Positions 1-8,221 of a DNA stretch of 64,000 bases are shown here, in pieces. This DNA is from Arthrobacter sp. Leaf137 (lineage in GTDB: Bacteria; Actinomycetota; Actinomycetes; Actinomycetales; Micrococcaceae). The position numbers and the translations under genes were made by a program. Within the stretch, counting starts at the first letter, position 1; each line of letters opens with the position of its first letter. The notes below the pieces were generated by a model. It did no database searches, was not told the DNA's origin, and saw nothing but the letters and a program-made list of their open reading frames with translations. The DNA is taken from the NCBI RefSeq assembly GCF_001423525.1, contig NZ_LMOI01000012.1, positions 314,115-378,114 on the forward strand. The letters run 5' to 3'.

Positions 1-126
1 GGTACCGGCCACACGCCTTTAACCTCCGGATGCCTATCCGGTGCGCCCATGGAGGGCTGGCTCTGCCGGAAGAAGCGCACTGTTGCCTGTCCTGTCCTGT
101 CCGGTGCTGTGCTCCTGCCCTTGCCG

Positions 127-1143
127 CTACCTGCCCTGGACGGACATGGAAATCACGGTCACCGCATGTTCCACGGCGTAAACGGGGTCGCGTGACAACC
201 CCTTCACCTGTGCGTCGGCTTCAGCCGTGGCCTGGATCGACCGCACCAGTCCGTCAGGGGTCCACCGGCGGACGTCCCGCTGGGCCTGTTCCACCAGCCA
301 GGGCTGCATTCCCAGCTCGGCCGCAATCTGGGCCGCGGATCCGGACGCCCCGGCAACCCGGGCCACGGTCCTGAGCTTTGCAGCCAGCGCTGCGACCAGC
401 GGCACGGGGTCTGCCCCGGTGGCCAGTGCATGGCGCAGGGTGGAGAGGGCGAGCGGACCGTTTCCGGCCATTGCGGCGTCAGCCACCTTGAACGCCGTGG
501 CTTCCACCCGTCCGCCGTAATAGCGGTCCACGACATCCGGCGTGACGGTCCCTGTTGAGTCTGCAATGAGCTGGCTGCACGCTGCCGCCAGCTCGGAAAG
601 GTTGGCACCCACCGCATTGACGAGGGCCAGCACGGCCTCCTGGTCGATGCGGCGCCCGGCCTCCTTGAATTCGGCGGACACGAACGCCATCTTGTCCGCG
701 TCCTTCTTCAGCGGCTGGCAGTCCACAACAGGCCAGCCGCCCTTTCGGACAGCGTCCAGGAGCTTCTTGCCACGCGCGCCCCCGCCATGGCGGAGGACGA
801 GGACGGCATCATCGGCTGGCCGGCCGAGGTAGGACAGGGCGTCGGTGAGGAAGGCCTCATTCATGGCCTCCACTGCTTCAACCTCGATCAGCTTGCTCTC
901 ACCGAACAGCGACGGGCTGACTTGCATCAGGAGGGAGCCTGGTTCGTAGGCCGCAGCGTTGATCCGGCTCACTTCAACGTCCGGTGCTGCCTGGCGGACC
1001 TGGGAGCGGACGCTGTCCATGGCCCTGATGCCCAGGTAATCCTCCGGCCCGCTCACCAGGACGATGGCCGCGGGAGTTACGTCCCGCCAGGCTGCCGGAT
1101 TCGACGCCGGCGGGCGGGTTCCGCGCTTTTGCGCAGCAGCCAT
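127..1143 (-). CDS. holA: DNA polymerase III subunit delta
   Basis: 338 aa, the usual length for the clamp-loader delta subunit, which opens the beta sliding clamp and acts in the cytoplasm at the replication fork. The N-terminal part carries the delta-type opening strand and loop (VLVSGPEDYLG, about residues 29-38) in place of a Walker A motif, as expected because delta does not bind ATP. The alpha-helical C-terminal collar ends in DPVYAVEHAV. The ATG start is preceded by an AAGGAA ribosome site about 7 nt away. It lies directly downstream of comEC, whose reading frame runs into the first 67 bp of holA. The order comEA-comEC-holA is common in actinobacteria. Call based on family features and context. 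Confidence 0.93.
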   Translation of the reverse strand: MAAAQKRGTRPPASNPAAWRDVTPAAIVLVSGPEDYLGIRAMDSVRSQVRQAAPDVEVSRINAAAYEPGSLLMQVSPSLFGESKLIEVEAVEAMNEAFLTDALSYLGRPADDAVLVLRHGGGARGKKLLDAVRKGGWPVVDCQPLKKDADKMAFVSAEFKEAGRRIDQEAVLALVNAVGANLSELAAACSQLIADSTGTVTPDVVDRYYGGRVEATAFKVADAAMAGNGPLALSTLRHALATGADPVPLVAALAAKLRTVARVAGASGSAAQIAAELGMQPWLVEQAQRDVRRWTPDGLVRSIQATAEADAQVKGLSRDPVYAVEHAVTVISMSVQGR

Positions 1144-3212
1144 GATGGGTTCCTTCCGGAAAGGTGTGAGGGGAATTCAAGCCTGCCACGTCTGCGCCGA
1201 ACAGCAAAGCCGTTGGCGAAGGGGCCGTTGTTGGAAGCAGCCCGGCAATGCGCGTGCCTGGCGGCCTCGGGGCTTCTTTCCACCAACCACAGAAGCCTGA
1301 CCACCCGGCCATGGCACCGGAGAACGAGGGCTCTGACGCTGCGGGGCCGTGCAGCTGCCCAGGCCGCCGCGAGAGTGAGGGCTGACAGAACCGCCATCGT
1401 CAGCAGTCCCGGAACCCCCTCGGGCCATGGCAACGAGGAACCCGGAAGCCGGGCAAAGAACCAGGCCGTCGCGGCAACACCGGCGCTGAAGGTGCCCGCC
1501 ACGGCGATCAACGCCACGGCCAGCCACGGGGCAGCCGCCAGCAGCGGAACGGCGGCGGTTCCCAGCAGGGTGACCGGAGCAACCAGCGGTGCTGCAGCTA
1601 CATTGGCCAGCAGTGAGTAGGTGGAGAACTGCGGCTGCAGGAGGACGATGACGGGGCCGCACAGCATCTGGGCCGACAACGGCACCGCAACAGCCGCGGC
1701 GGCCCAGCGGGGCACGGCCGCAGGAGTCCAGTCCATGATGCGCCGGCCCAGCAGGATAATGCCCAGGGTGGCCAGGACGGAAAGCAGGAACCCGAAACTG
1801 CCGCCCAGCGCCGGGTCCAGGAGCAGCAGGCCAATGACTGCCAGGCAAAGAAAGCTCAGCCCGCGGCCGGTCCGGCCACCGGCGAGGGCAGCAATTCCGA
1901 CAGCCCCCATCAGGGCCGCGCGAAGCACGCTGGCGTCAGGGCCCACCAGCACCACGAACAGACCCAGTCCGGCCAACGCGGTCCCGGCGGCCGGAACCCG
2001 CGACAGCCGGAGCCTGCGGCAGCCCGCCAGCAACGCACCGAGGACCAGGCTGCAATTGGCCCCGCTGACAGCTGTCAGGTGTGTCATGCCGACGGTTTTC
2101 ATGGCATTGGCCAGGCCCTCATCCAGGGCGCTGGTGTCCCCCGTGACCATGCCTGGCAACAGCCCTGCAGCATCGGATGGCAAGAATGCGGAAGCAGCCA
2201 CAAAGCGTGCACGCAGGTCCTTGGCAGCCGCTTCCAACCCCCGTCCGCTGCCCCGCAGGTCAGGGGCGGTGGCTGCAGACATTCCACCCGCCTCCGGCCG
2301 GCCCGGATCCGGCGGCCGAAGCTTGCCGGCGGCACGCACCGTCTGCCCCGGGACCAACCGTTCCCACTCCTTGCCGCCGGTCACCACGAGCTGCGCCCGC
2401 GTCCGCAGCATCACGCCGCCGGTGCTCACTTCCCGCGTCCACACGGCGACGGACCACCTGGCGGAATCCCCGGACTGGCCAGGCGTGGGAAGCGGCCGCG
2501 GCGCACCGGCGACCTCCAGCACCGCCACCACTGACTTTCCCGCCGCCACCGCCTCGGCAAAGGGACCCTCAAACCGCTGGCTGGAGGCTACCGAGGAGTG
2601 CGCCGCCGCAGCCACCGCGAGCAGCAGGCCAACCGCAGTAGTCGCCAGGAAACTCCTCCTTTCCGGATGGCGCCCCGTCCAGGAACCTGCGCCTGCAGGC
2701 TTGTTCCGGCTCATCCCGGTGCCCCGTAAAAGCATCAGGAGTGAGGCTGCCAGGACAAGCAGGGCGATGCAGAGTCCCAGCAATACGGCCGGCGCCAGCC
2801 AGAGCCCGGCGACGGCGGCGCCCCAGACCAGGACGGCAGGCAGGGCGAGCCGGACATCGGTGCGCTTCCGGGGTCCGGTGCCTTCGCCGGATGGCCCGCT
2901 CTCCCCCGCTGGAGCACCGCCCCGGTCTTGAATTCCCAGTCGGCGCCGGGCATCACCGACTGCCCGTACCCGGGCAGCCTGCAAGGCGCCCCTGCTCCTG
3001 CCGGCACGGGTGGAAGTCTTCCTGCTTGCCGGTGCCGGGCTGTTCCCGCCACCGGAAACGAATTGGCCGGCAACCGCGGTCCGGCCTGCGTCCGTGGAAG
3101 ATGGCCCTTCCGTTGCACCCCCGACCGCGGACTCGACAAAGCGGTTCCAGGGGCTTGGGGGCACCTGCCCGGGACCCGGGGCCCGGCCTTTCCCGTTGTC
3201 CGCAACCGGCAT
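1077..3212 (-). CDS. comEC: ComEC/Rec2-family competence membrane protein, lacking the C-terminal metallo-beta-lactamase domain
   Basis: 711 aa. ComEC forms the inner-membrane channel for single-stranded DNA uptake in transformable bacteria. Visible are a long basic, disordered N-terminus (about residues 1-115), a first hydrophobic block (LALPAVLVWGAAVAGLWL), a DUF4131-like soluble part, and the ComEC signature HLTAVSGAN followed by many membrane helices (about residues 380-620). The usual C-terminal metallo-beta-lactamase part with HxHxDH is absent: after the last helix the frame continues about 85 residues as Arg-rich low-complexity sequence and stops inside holA. No other frame in 1077-1500 encodes that domain, so this is not a simple frameshift. 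It starts one base after the comEA stop, so co-translation is likely. Whether it supports DNA uptake is unknown. Confidence 0.85.
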   Translation of the reverse strand: MPVADNGKGRAPGPGQVPPSPWNRFVESAVGGATEGPSSTDAGRTAVAGQFVSGGGNSPAPASRKTSTRAGRSRGALQAARVRAVGDARRRLGIQDRGGAPAGESGPSGEGTGPRKRTDVRLALPAVLVWGAAVAGLWLAPAVLLGLCIALLVLAASLLMLLRGTGMSRNKPAGAGSWTGRHPERRSFLATTAVGLLLAVAAAAHSSVASSQRFEGPFAEAVAAGKSVVAVLEVAGAPRPLPTPGQSGDSARWSVAVWTREVSTGGVMLRTRAQLVVTGGKEWERLVPGQTVRAAGKLRPPDPGRPEAGGMSAATAPDLRGSGRGLEAAAKDLRARFVAASAFLPSDAAGLLPGMVTGDTSALDEGLANAMKTVGMTHLTAVSGANCSLVLGALLAGCRRLRLSRVPAAGTALAGLGLFVVLVGPDASVLRAALMGAVGIAALAGGRTGRGLSFLCLAVIGLLLLDPALGGSFGFLLSVLATLGIILLGRRIMDWTPAAVPRWAAAAVAVPLSAQMLCGPVIVLLQPQFSTYSLLANVAAAPLVAPVTLLGTAAVPLLAAAPWLAVALIAVAGTFSAGVAATAWFFARLPGSSLPWPEGVPGLLTMAVLSALTLAAAWAAARPRSVRALVLRCHGRVVRLLWLVERSPEAARHAHCRAASNNGPFANGFAVRRRRGRLEFPSHLSGRNPSWLLRKSAEPARRRRIRQPGGT

Positions 3213-3213
3213 G

Positions 3214-4119
3214 TCAGACCGTCACCAGGGGCAGCAGCGTTTCAAGCATCTTGGGACCAACGCCGTCCACAGCGTCCAGATCCTCGACCGCGTTGAAGAG
3301 CCCGTGCTCTTTTCGCCAGTCGACGATCCGCTGGGCCAGGACGGGACCGACTTTCGGCAGGGAGTCCAACTCAGCAACGCCAGCAGTGTTGATGTTGATC
3401 TTGGCGCCCGCTCCGGCGGCCCCGGGAGGAGTGGCAATTCCCTGGCCCTGGGATACGCCGGTGTCCCCGGCTGGCTGTTCCCCGTGGCGGGGAATGTGGA
3501 CCTTCTGCCCGTCTTCCGCCACGGCGGCGAGGTTGAGAACGTCCAGGTCGGCGTCGGCAGCAGCACCGCCGGCCGCCGAAATGGCCTCATGGACACGGCT
3601 CCCGGCCGGCAGGTTCACCACGCCCGGGGCCAGTACGGCTCCTGATACGTGGACCACCATGACATCCCCTGACGCCTTGGAGGGCTCGTCCGCCCCGGCA
3701 CCTTCCCCCGCCTGTCCGCCCGGGGTGGCCTGACTATCCGGTGACGGGGCGCTTTCGCGGCTGACAGTGTTCAACGGCAGGATCTCCGGCCGTCCACCGG
3801 CCGTCTGCCACCAGAACAGGACACCGGCTGCAACAGCCAGCAGGCCGACCGCAACGGCGACGCGCAGGCCCAGCCGCCAGCGCAGCGAAGGTCCCGTGCC
3901 GGCCGGGGACTGCGTGTTCGGGCCGAGCTCCGCCGGCTGCAGGTCTCCGGCGACCAAACCACCTGCCCCGGCGTCGCGGTACTCGAAGCCCCCGCCGTCG
4001 TCGTCCCGGGCATGGTCAACGGCCAGCATTCCGCCGGACCCGCCACCCAGGGTTGCCTGCAGCCGGGCTCGGGCATGGCGAGCCCGCTGGCCTGCTGCTG
4101 CAGCATCCCGGCGTGACAT
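3214..4119 (-). CDS. comEA: ComEA-family DNA-binding competence protein (SLBB + helix-hairpin-helix)
   Basis: 301 aa membrane-anchored DNA receptor. Residues 1-80 are a cytoplasmic Ala/Arg-rich and acidic segment. One transmembrane helix follows (about 84-104, ending LFWW), then a Ser/Pro/Gly linker, an SLBB fold (VHVSGAVLAPGVVNLPAG, about 152-215), and a C-terminal double helix-hairpin-helix (ININTAGVAELDSLPKVGP ... VDGVGPKMLETLLP, about 238-300), which binds duplex DNA without sequence preference. The architecture and the comEC gene one base downstream fit a DNA-uptake pair. In most Arthrobacter-like bacteria natural competence has not been shown, so activity is an inference. Confidence 0.9.
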   Translation of the reverse strand: MSRRDAAAAGQRARHARARLQATLGGGSGGMLAVDHARDDDGGGFEYRDAGAGGLVAGDLQPAELGPNTQSPAGTGPSLRWRLGLRVAVAVGLLAVAAGVLFWWQTAGGRPEILPLNTVSRESAPSPDSQATPGGQAGEGAGADEPSKASGDVMVVHVSGAVLAPGVVNLPAGSRVHEAISAAGGAAADADLDVLNLAAVAEDGQKVHIPRHGEQPAGDTGVSQGQGIATPPGAAGAGAKININTAGVAELDSLPKVGPVLAQRIVDWRKEHGLFNAVEDLDAVDGVGPKMLETLLPLVTV

Positions 4120-4167
4120 AACTCAACGCTATGGAGGGTGCCGGCCCGGCAACAGCCATGCCCGGGC

Positions 4168-5163
4168 CTATGTGGAAAGGCTCGCCGGGGCGGTGTCCTC
4201 CTGGCCTACGATCACCGCGAGGACGCCCAAGCCGGCATGGGCAGCCAGGACGGCGGGCAGCGAGCTGATCTGCGGGGGCGGGCATTGCGGCAACGCGGCA
4301 GAAAGCCGGACGGCAAGGCTCTCAGCCTCCGCCGGATTACCGAAGTGATGGACAGCCAACCGGACACTGCCGGCGGGGCGGGCCAGCGCATCGGCGGCCA
4401 CGATTTCCTCCAACCGCGCCACCGCCTTGGCCGCCGACCGCACCTTTTCCAGCGGGATGATCTTGCCTCCGTCCACCGCGAGGAGGGGCTTGATGGCCAG
4501 CATCGTTCCCCACAGCGAAGCGGCGGCGCCGATGCGGCCGCCGCGGCGCAATTGTTCCAGGCTGGGAACGTAGAAGTACACCTTGGTGCGCTCCGCCTGG
4601 GCCTTAGCCGCCGCGGCAACGCCGGCCTGCCCGGCTCCCCCGGCCGCAGCCTCCACCGCTGCCTGCACGGCCATGCCCTGCGCCATACCCACGGTCCGTG
4701 AGTCGATGACCTGCACGGGGATGCCAACGCGTTGGGCGGCCAGCCGGGCAGAGTCTGCCGTTCCCGAGAGGTCACCCGAGATGTGCACAGACACCACCGA
4801 CTCGTACCCCTGCTGCTGCAACGACCGGTAAGCCTGTTCAAACTGACCCGGCGAAGGGCGCGATGTTTTGACCTGGGTGCCCGCAGCCAACGCCAGGGCA
4901 ATGGTTTCCAGGATGTCGTCCTCGCCCTCACCGTAAATCTCCGAACCCACCATGACGGGCATCGGAGTGATGGTGAGGAGGCTGTGCACCGGCAGGCTGC
5001 GGAGATAGCCAACCGGCAGCGCGGCCGCGGAATCGGTGACGACGGCGGTCCGCGCCATCGGCACGCGCGCACCGGAAGCGGCTGCTCCGGGCCTGGCCGC
5101 CGGACGCAGCGCGGAAAGTCGGGCCCGGACCCATGGCCAGGGGGCGGCTTTACTGTCGGGCAC
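4168..5163 (-). CDS. DegV family protein (fatty-acid-binding)
   Basis: 331 aa from the chosen GTG. DegV proteins are FakB-like two-domain proteins that bind a fatty acid and, in Firmicutes, present it to the kinase FakA; the role in actinobacteria is less clear. Family hallmarks: AVVTDSAAALP near residue 40, TSRPSPGQF, the ligand loop VHISGDLSGTADSARLA, and RRGGRIG. The GTG at 5163 has a strong AGGAGG ribosome site 4 nt upstream; an internal ATG at 5058 (MARTAVV) would give the more usual DegV N-terminus, with the extra 35 residues being basic and Trp/Pro-containing. It sits between the leuS terminator and comEA. No FakA (DAK2-domain) gene is in the window. Confidence 0.86.
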   Translation of the reverse strand: MPDSKAAPWPWVRARLSALRPAARPGAAASGARVPMARTAVVTDSAAALPVGYLRSLPVHSLLTITPMPVMVGSEIYGEGEDDILETIALALAAGTQVKTSRPSPGQFEQAYRSLQQQGYESVVSVHISGDLSGTADSARLAAQRVGIPVQVIDSRTVGMAQGMAVQAAVEAAAGGAGQAGVAAAAKAQAERTKVYFYVPSLEQLRRGGRIGAAASLWGTMLAIKPLLAVDGGKIIPLEKVRSAAKAVARLEEIVAADALARPAGSVRLAVHHFGNPAEAESLAVRLSAALPQCPPPQISSLPAVLAAHAGLGVLAVIVGQEDTAPASLST

Positions 5164-5199
5164 ATGGCCTCCTGGTGTCCTCGTGCAGAGTCCGGAAAA

Positions 5200-5241
5200 G
5201 CCGGAACCGGCCGCCCGGTTTGACGGGCGGCCGGTTCCGGC
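5200..5241 (-). terminator. Intrinsic terminator downstream of leuS
   Basis: A perfect 18-bp inverted repeat (arms 5200-5217 and 5224-5241, arm start GCCGGAACCGG) with a 6-nt loop. On the minus strand it is followed by CTTTTCC. It lies just after the leuS stop and before degV. Confidence 0.85.
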
Positions 5242-5257
5242 GGGGTTGCAGCGGCGG

Positions 5258-7783
5258 CTAGGCCGGAACGATGTTGACCAGTTTAGGGGCACGGACAATG
5301 ACCGTGCGGATGCCGCGGCCGTCCAGTGCACGCTGCACATTCTCCGAGGCCAGCGCCAGTTCACGCAGGCTGTCCTCGGAAATGTCCGGAGAGATTTCCA
5401 GCCGGTCCCGGACCTTGCCCTGGACCTGGACCACCGCCGTGACGGTGTCCTGGACCAGCAGGGACGGGTCGTGCTCCGGCCAACCGGCGTTGGCCACGGA
5501 CGCCGGGTGGCCCAGCACGTTCCACATGTCCTCCGCCGTGTACGGGGCGAACAGGCTGAGGATCACTGCCACTGCTTCGGCTGCTTCGCGGACTGCGGGG
5601 TCGGCCCCGCCGGCTCCGGAGTCGATGGCTTTGCGGGTGGCATTGACGAGTTCCATCAGCTTGGCCACCACGACGTTGAACTTGTTGGCGTCAAGCAGTT
5701 CGGCAGCGTCGGCGATGGTGCGGTGCGTGACGGAGCGCAGTCCACGATCGCCGGCTCCGGCCTCGGTACCGGGGGCACTGGTCACGTCCTGGGCCAGGCG
5801 CCATGCCCGGGCCAGGAACTTCGCGGATCCGGACGGGGAGACGTCTGCCCAGTCCACATCGTCCTCAGGCGGGGACGCGAAGACCATAGTCAGGCGGACG
5901 GCATCCACGCCGTACTTGTCCAGCTGCTCGCCGAGGTCCACCCCGTTGCCCAGGGACTTGCTCATGGCTTTGCCGCCATTGAGCACCTGCCCCTGGTTGA
6001 GGAGGGCGCTGAAGGGCTCATTGGCTTCAATCAGGCCAAGATCGTTGATGACCTTGGTGAAGAAGCGGGCGTACAGCAGGTGGAGGATGGCGTGCTCGAC
6101 GCCGCCCACATATTGCCCCACCGGCATCCAGTCGTTGATCTTTGCCGGATCGAACGGCCCCCCGGTGTAGTCCGGTGAGACGAAGCGCAGGAAGTACCAG
6201 GACGAATCCACGAAGGTGTCCATGGTGTCCGTGTCGCGTTTGGCGGCACCGTGGCAGTTGGGGCATTCCACGTTGACCCAGTCCTCAGCTGCGGCCAGGG
6301 GGGAGGTGCCCTTGGGCGCCAGGTCCTCGCCGCGCAGGTCCGACGGGAGGGTGACGGGCAGCTGCTCGTCGGGCACCGGAACCTCTCCACAGGAGGGGCA
6401 GTGGATGATGGGGATGGGCGTGCCCCAGAACCGCTGGCGGCTGAGGAGCCAGTCACGAAGCCGGAAGTTCACGAACTTCTCGCCAGTGCCCTGGCGCTCC
6501 AGGATGCCGATGGCCGCCGGAATGGCTTCGGCCTTGGGCAGGCCGTCCAGTTCGCCCGAATTGATCAGGGTCCCCTCGCCGGCGGTGGCGGTGCCCGTGG
6601 CGGCAGGATCCTCCTCGCCGGTGTCCAGTACGGCACGGACCGGCAGGTCGAACGTTTTGGCGAAATCGAGGTCGCGCTGGTCGTGGGCCGGCACGGCCAT
6701 GATGGCTCCGGTGCCGTAGTCCGCGAGGACGTAGTCTGCAGCCCACACGGGCAGCTTCTCGCCGTTCAGCGGGTTGACGGCATACCGGCCGGTGAACACA
6801 CCGGTCTTCTCCCGCTCGGTGGACTGCCGTTCAATCTCGGAGAGTGCCTTGACCGTCTCCCGGTATTCGTCCAGCGCCGCGGCCTGCTCATCGGTGACGA
6901 GCTCGACGGCGATCGGCGCGTCCGCGGCGACGACGAAGAACGTGGCGCCGTACAGGGTGTCCGGGCGCGTGGTGAAGACCGTGACATCCTTGGCGGGCTT
7001 GCCGCCGTCGGCCTCAATGACGAAGTTGACGTGCGCACCTTCGGAGCGGCCGATCCAGTTCTTCTGCATCGCCAGGACCCGCTCGGGCCAGTGTCCGCGG
7101 AGCTGTTCCATGTCGTCGAGCAGGCGGTCGGCGTAGTCAGTGATCTTGAAGTACCACTGGTTCAGTGACTTCTTGGTGACCACGGTGCCGCAGCGCTCGC
7201 AGGCGCCGTTGACAACCTGTTCGTTGGCCAGGACAGTCTGGTCCTTGGGGCACCAGTTAACCGGGGAGTTCTTGCGGTAGGCCAGGCCGCGCTCGTAGAA
7301 GCGCTTGAACAGCCACTGGGTCCAGCGGTAGTACTCAGGATCGGACGTGTGCAGGCGGCGGGACCAGTCGGCGGAAATGGCGTACCGCTTGAAGGACGCC
7401 GCCTGGGTGTCGATGTTGGTGTAGGTCCACTCGCTGGGGTGGGCGTTGCGCTTGATGGCGGCGTTTTCGGCCGGGAGGCCGAAGGAGTCCCAGCCGATCG
7501 GGTGCAGCACGTCAAACCCCTGCTGGCGCAGGTAGCGGGCAACCACGTCGCCCATGGCGAACGCTTCCGCGTGGCCCATGTGCAGGTCGCCGGAAGGGTA
7601 GGGGAACATGTCCAGCACGTAGCGCCGTTCCCGTGAGCCGTCATCGGCCGGGGTAAAGACCTTGAGGTCCTCCCACACCTGCGGCCATCTGGCCTCCATT
7701 GCGGCAAAACTGTAGGTGCCCTCTTCGGGCCCATCTGCCGCCACTGCTGCTGTTCCGGTGTCTGTCTCCGGCTGAACGCCCAC
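5258..7783 (-). CDS. leuS: Leucyl-tRNA synthetase
   Basis: 841 aa class I synthetase charging tRNA-Leu. It has the HIGH-type motif HMGH (residues 68-71) inside [13 protein letters not shown], the [13 protein letters not shown] block, a CP1 editing domain (about 240-430, with [13 protein letters not shown]), cysteine pairs (CERC and CPSC), and the KMSKS-type motif AMSKSLGN near residue 606. The GTG start has AGAGGG 5 nt upstream. The gene is followed by a strong terminator and preceded by a probable leader peptide and attenuator (7874-7959), suggesting control by leucyl-tRNA supply. Residues 1-25 are a poorly conserved, Ala/Glu-rich extension. Confidence 0.97.
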   Translation of the reverse strand: MGVQPETDTGTAAVAADGPEEGTYSFAAMEARWPQVWEDLKVFTPADDGSRERRYVLDMFPYPSGDLHMGHAEAFAMGDVVARYLRQQGFDVLHPIGWDSFGLPAENAAIKRNAHPSEWTYTNIDTQAASFKRYAISADWSRRLHTSDPEYYRWTQWLFKRFYERGLAYRKNSPVNWCPKDQTVLANEQVVNGACERCGTVVTKKSLNQWYFKITDYADRLLDDMEQLRGHWPERVLAMQKNWIGRSEGAHVNFVIEADGGKPAKDVTVFTTRPDTLYGATFFVVAADAPIAVELVTDEQAAALDEYRETVKALSEIERQSTEREKTGVFTGRYAVNPLNGEKLPVWAADYVLADYGTGAIMAVPAHDQRDLDFAKTFDLPVRAVLDTGEEDPAATGTATAGEGTLINSGELDGLPKAEAIPAAIGILERQGTGEKFVNFRLRDWLLSRQRFWGTPIPIIHCPSCGEVPVPDEQLPVTLPSDLRGEDLAPKGTSPLAAAEDWVNVECPNCHGAAKRDTDTMDTFVDSSWYFLRFVSPDYTGGPFDPAKINDWMPVGQYVGGVEHAILHLLYARFFTKVINDLGLIEANEPFSALLNQGQVLNGGKAMSKSLGNGVDLGEQLDKYGVDAVRLTMVFASPPEDDVDWADVSPSGSAKFLARAWRLAQDVTSAPGTEAGAGDRGLRSVTHRTIADAAELLDANKFNVVVAKLMELVNATRKAIDSGAGGADPAVREAAEAVAVILSLFAPYTAEDMWNVLGHPASVANAGWPEHDPSLLVQDTVTAVVQVQGKVRDRLEISPDISEDSLRELALASENVQRALDGRGIRTVIVRAPKLVNIVPA

Positions 7784-7873
7784 TGCTGCCCTCTTCTGTT
7801 CTGTTACGGCACGTGTGCTGCCATAACGGCCTGATCCTCCTGCTGCCGGCCCGGTCTGACCCGGACATACAAA

Positions 7874-7896
7874 AGCCCCTCGACAAAGGAGGGGCT
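7874..7896 (-). terminator. Candidate attenuator (intrinsic terminator) in the leuS leader
   Basis: An 8-bp GC-rich stem (arm AGCCCCTC at 7874-7881, partner GAGGGGCT at 7889-7896) with a 7-nt loop, followed on the minus strand by TTTTG. It begins 9 bases after the stop of the leucine-codon leader ORF and ends about 90 bases before leuS. Its position before, not after, the synthetase gene argues for attenuation. I could not identify a convincing competing antiterminator by eye. Confidence 0.65.
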
Positions 7897-7905
7897 GCCG
7901 CTCAG

Positions 7906-7959
7906 CTATCCGTTGTTTCGGACACCTGGCGGCTGGCTAAGCAGAAGGATCGCACGCAT
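7906..7959 (-). CDS. Putative leucine leader peptide of leuS
   Basis: A 17-codon ORF read as [17 protein letters not shown]. Codons 5-7 are three consecutive Leu codons (CTT CTG CTT) after an Ile codon. It starts 6 bases after a TAAAGT element, so the transcript could be leaderless; an AGG overlaps the same spot. The last codons and stop can form a hairpin (AGGTGTCCG with CGGATAGCT, 8 of 9 positions pairing including one G-U), and a terminator follows directly. This is the layout of ribosome-mediated attenuation, in which stalling on Leu codons when charged tRNA-Leu is low would increase read-through into leuS. The ORF and terminator are seen; the mechanism is inferred. Confidence 0.6.
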   Translation of the reverse strand: MRAILLLSQPPGVRNNG

Positions 7960-7965
7960 AGACCT

Positions 7966-7971
7966 ACTTTA
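7966..7971 (-). promoter_or_regulatory. Candidate -10 element for the leuS leader transcript
   Basis: TAAAGT fits the actinobacterial -10 pattern TANNNT and lies exactly 6 nt before the leader-peptide ATG, the spacing seen for leaderless transcripts. No good -35 hexamer is visible. The rest of the leuS-glpK gap (7997-8173) holds no ORF or motif I would defend except a CTGCAGCCTCAGCTGCAG inverted repeat near 8021-8040. Confidence 0.4.
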
Positions 7972-8173
7972 GCGCACCCGGCCCGCCCCCTGTCCGGTAT
8001 CTACCTTCCCTGCGCCCGCTCCTGCAGCCTCAGCTGCAGGAGCGCGCGCGGCGGCCGTTGCGTTGGCCAGGCCCAACGCCCGGTTCCCGCCTCACCATGG
8101 ACGGGCGCGTCATCCAGGGACCCGCCACCAGGGCCCTCCCGCCCCGGGTCACCAGCGGCGCCGTGAAACGACG

Positions 8174-8206
8174 GGGGCCACCCTGCCTGGCTGGCAAGGT
8201 GGCCCC
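8174..8206 (-). terminator. Terminator downstream of glpK
   Basis: A perfect 9-bp stem (GGGGCCACC at 8174-8182, GGTGGCCCC at 8198-8206) with a 15-nt loop, 15 bases past the glpK stop. The following minus-strand sequence is only weakly T-rich. Confidence 0.65.
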
Positions 8207-8221
8207 TGATGGATAACTGTC

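Noticed and set aside
26..41. CCGGAT/ATCCGG hairpin at the left edge, as holA terminator
   Set aside because: Only a 6-bp stem with no T-run; too weak to call. The remaining bases 1-126 show no gene.
1077..1500. Frameshifted ComEC metallo-beta-lactamase domain
   Set aside because: I checked the other minus-strand frames in this stretch and saw no HxHxDH or related motif; the space before holA is also too small for the domain.
787..1620. Plus-strand 277-codon frame over holA/comEC
   Set aside because: Shadow frame; it spans the boundary of two supported minus-strand genes and shows no domain.
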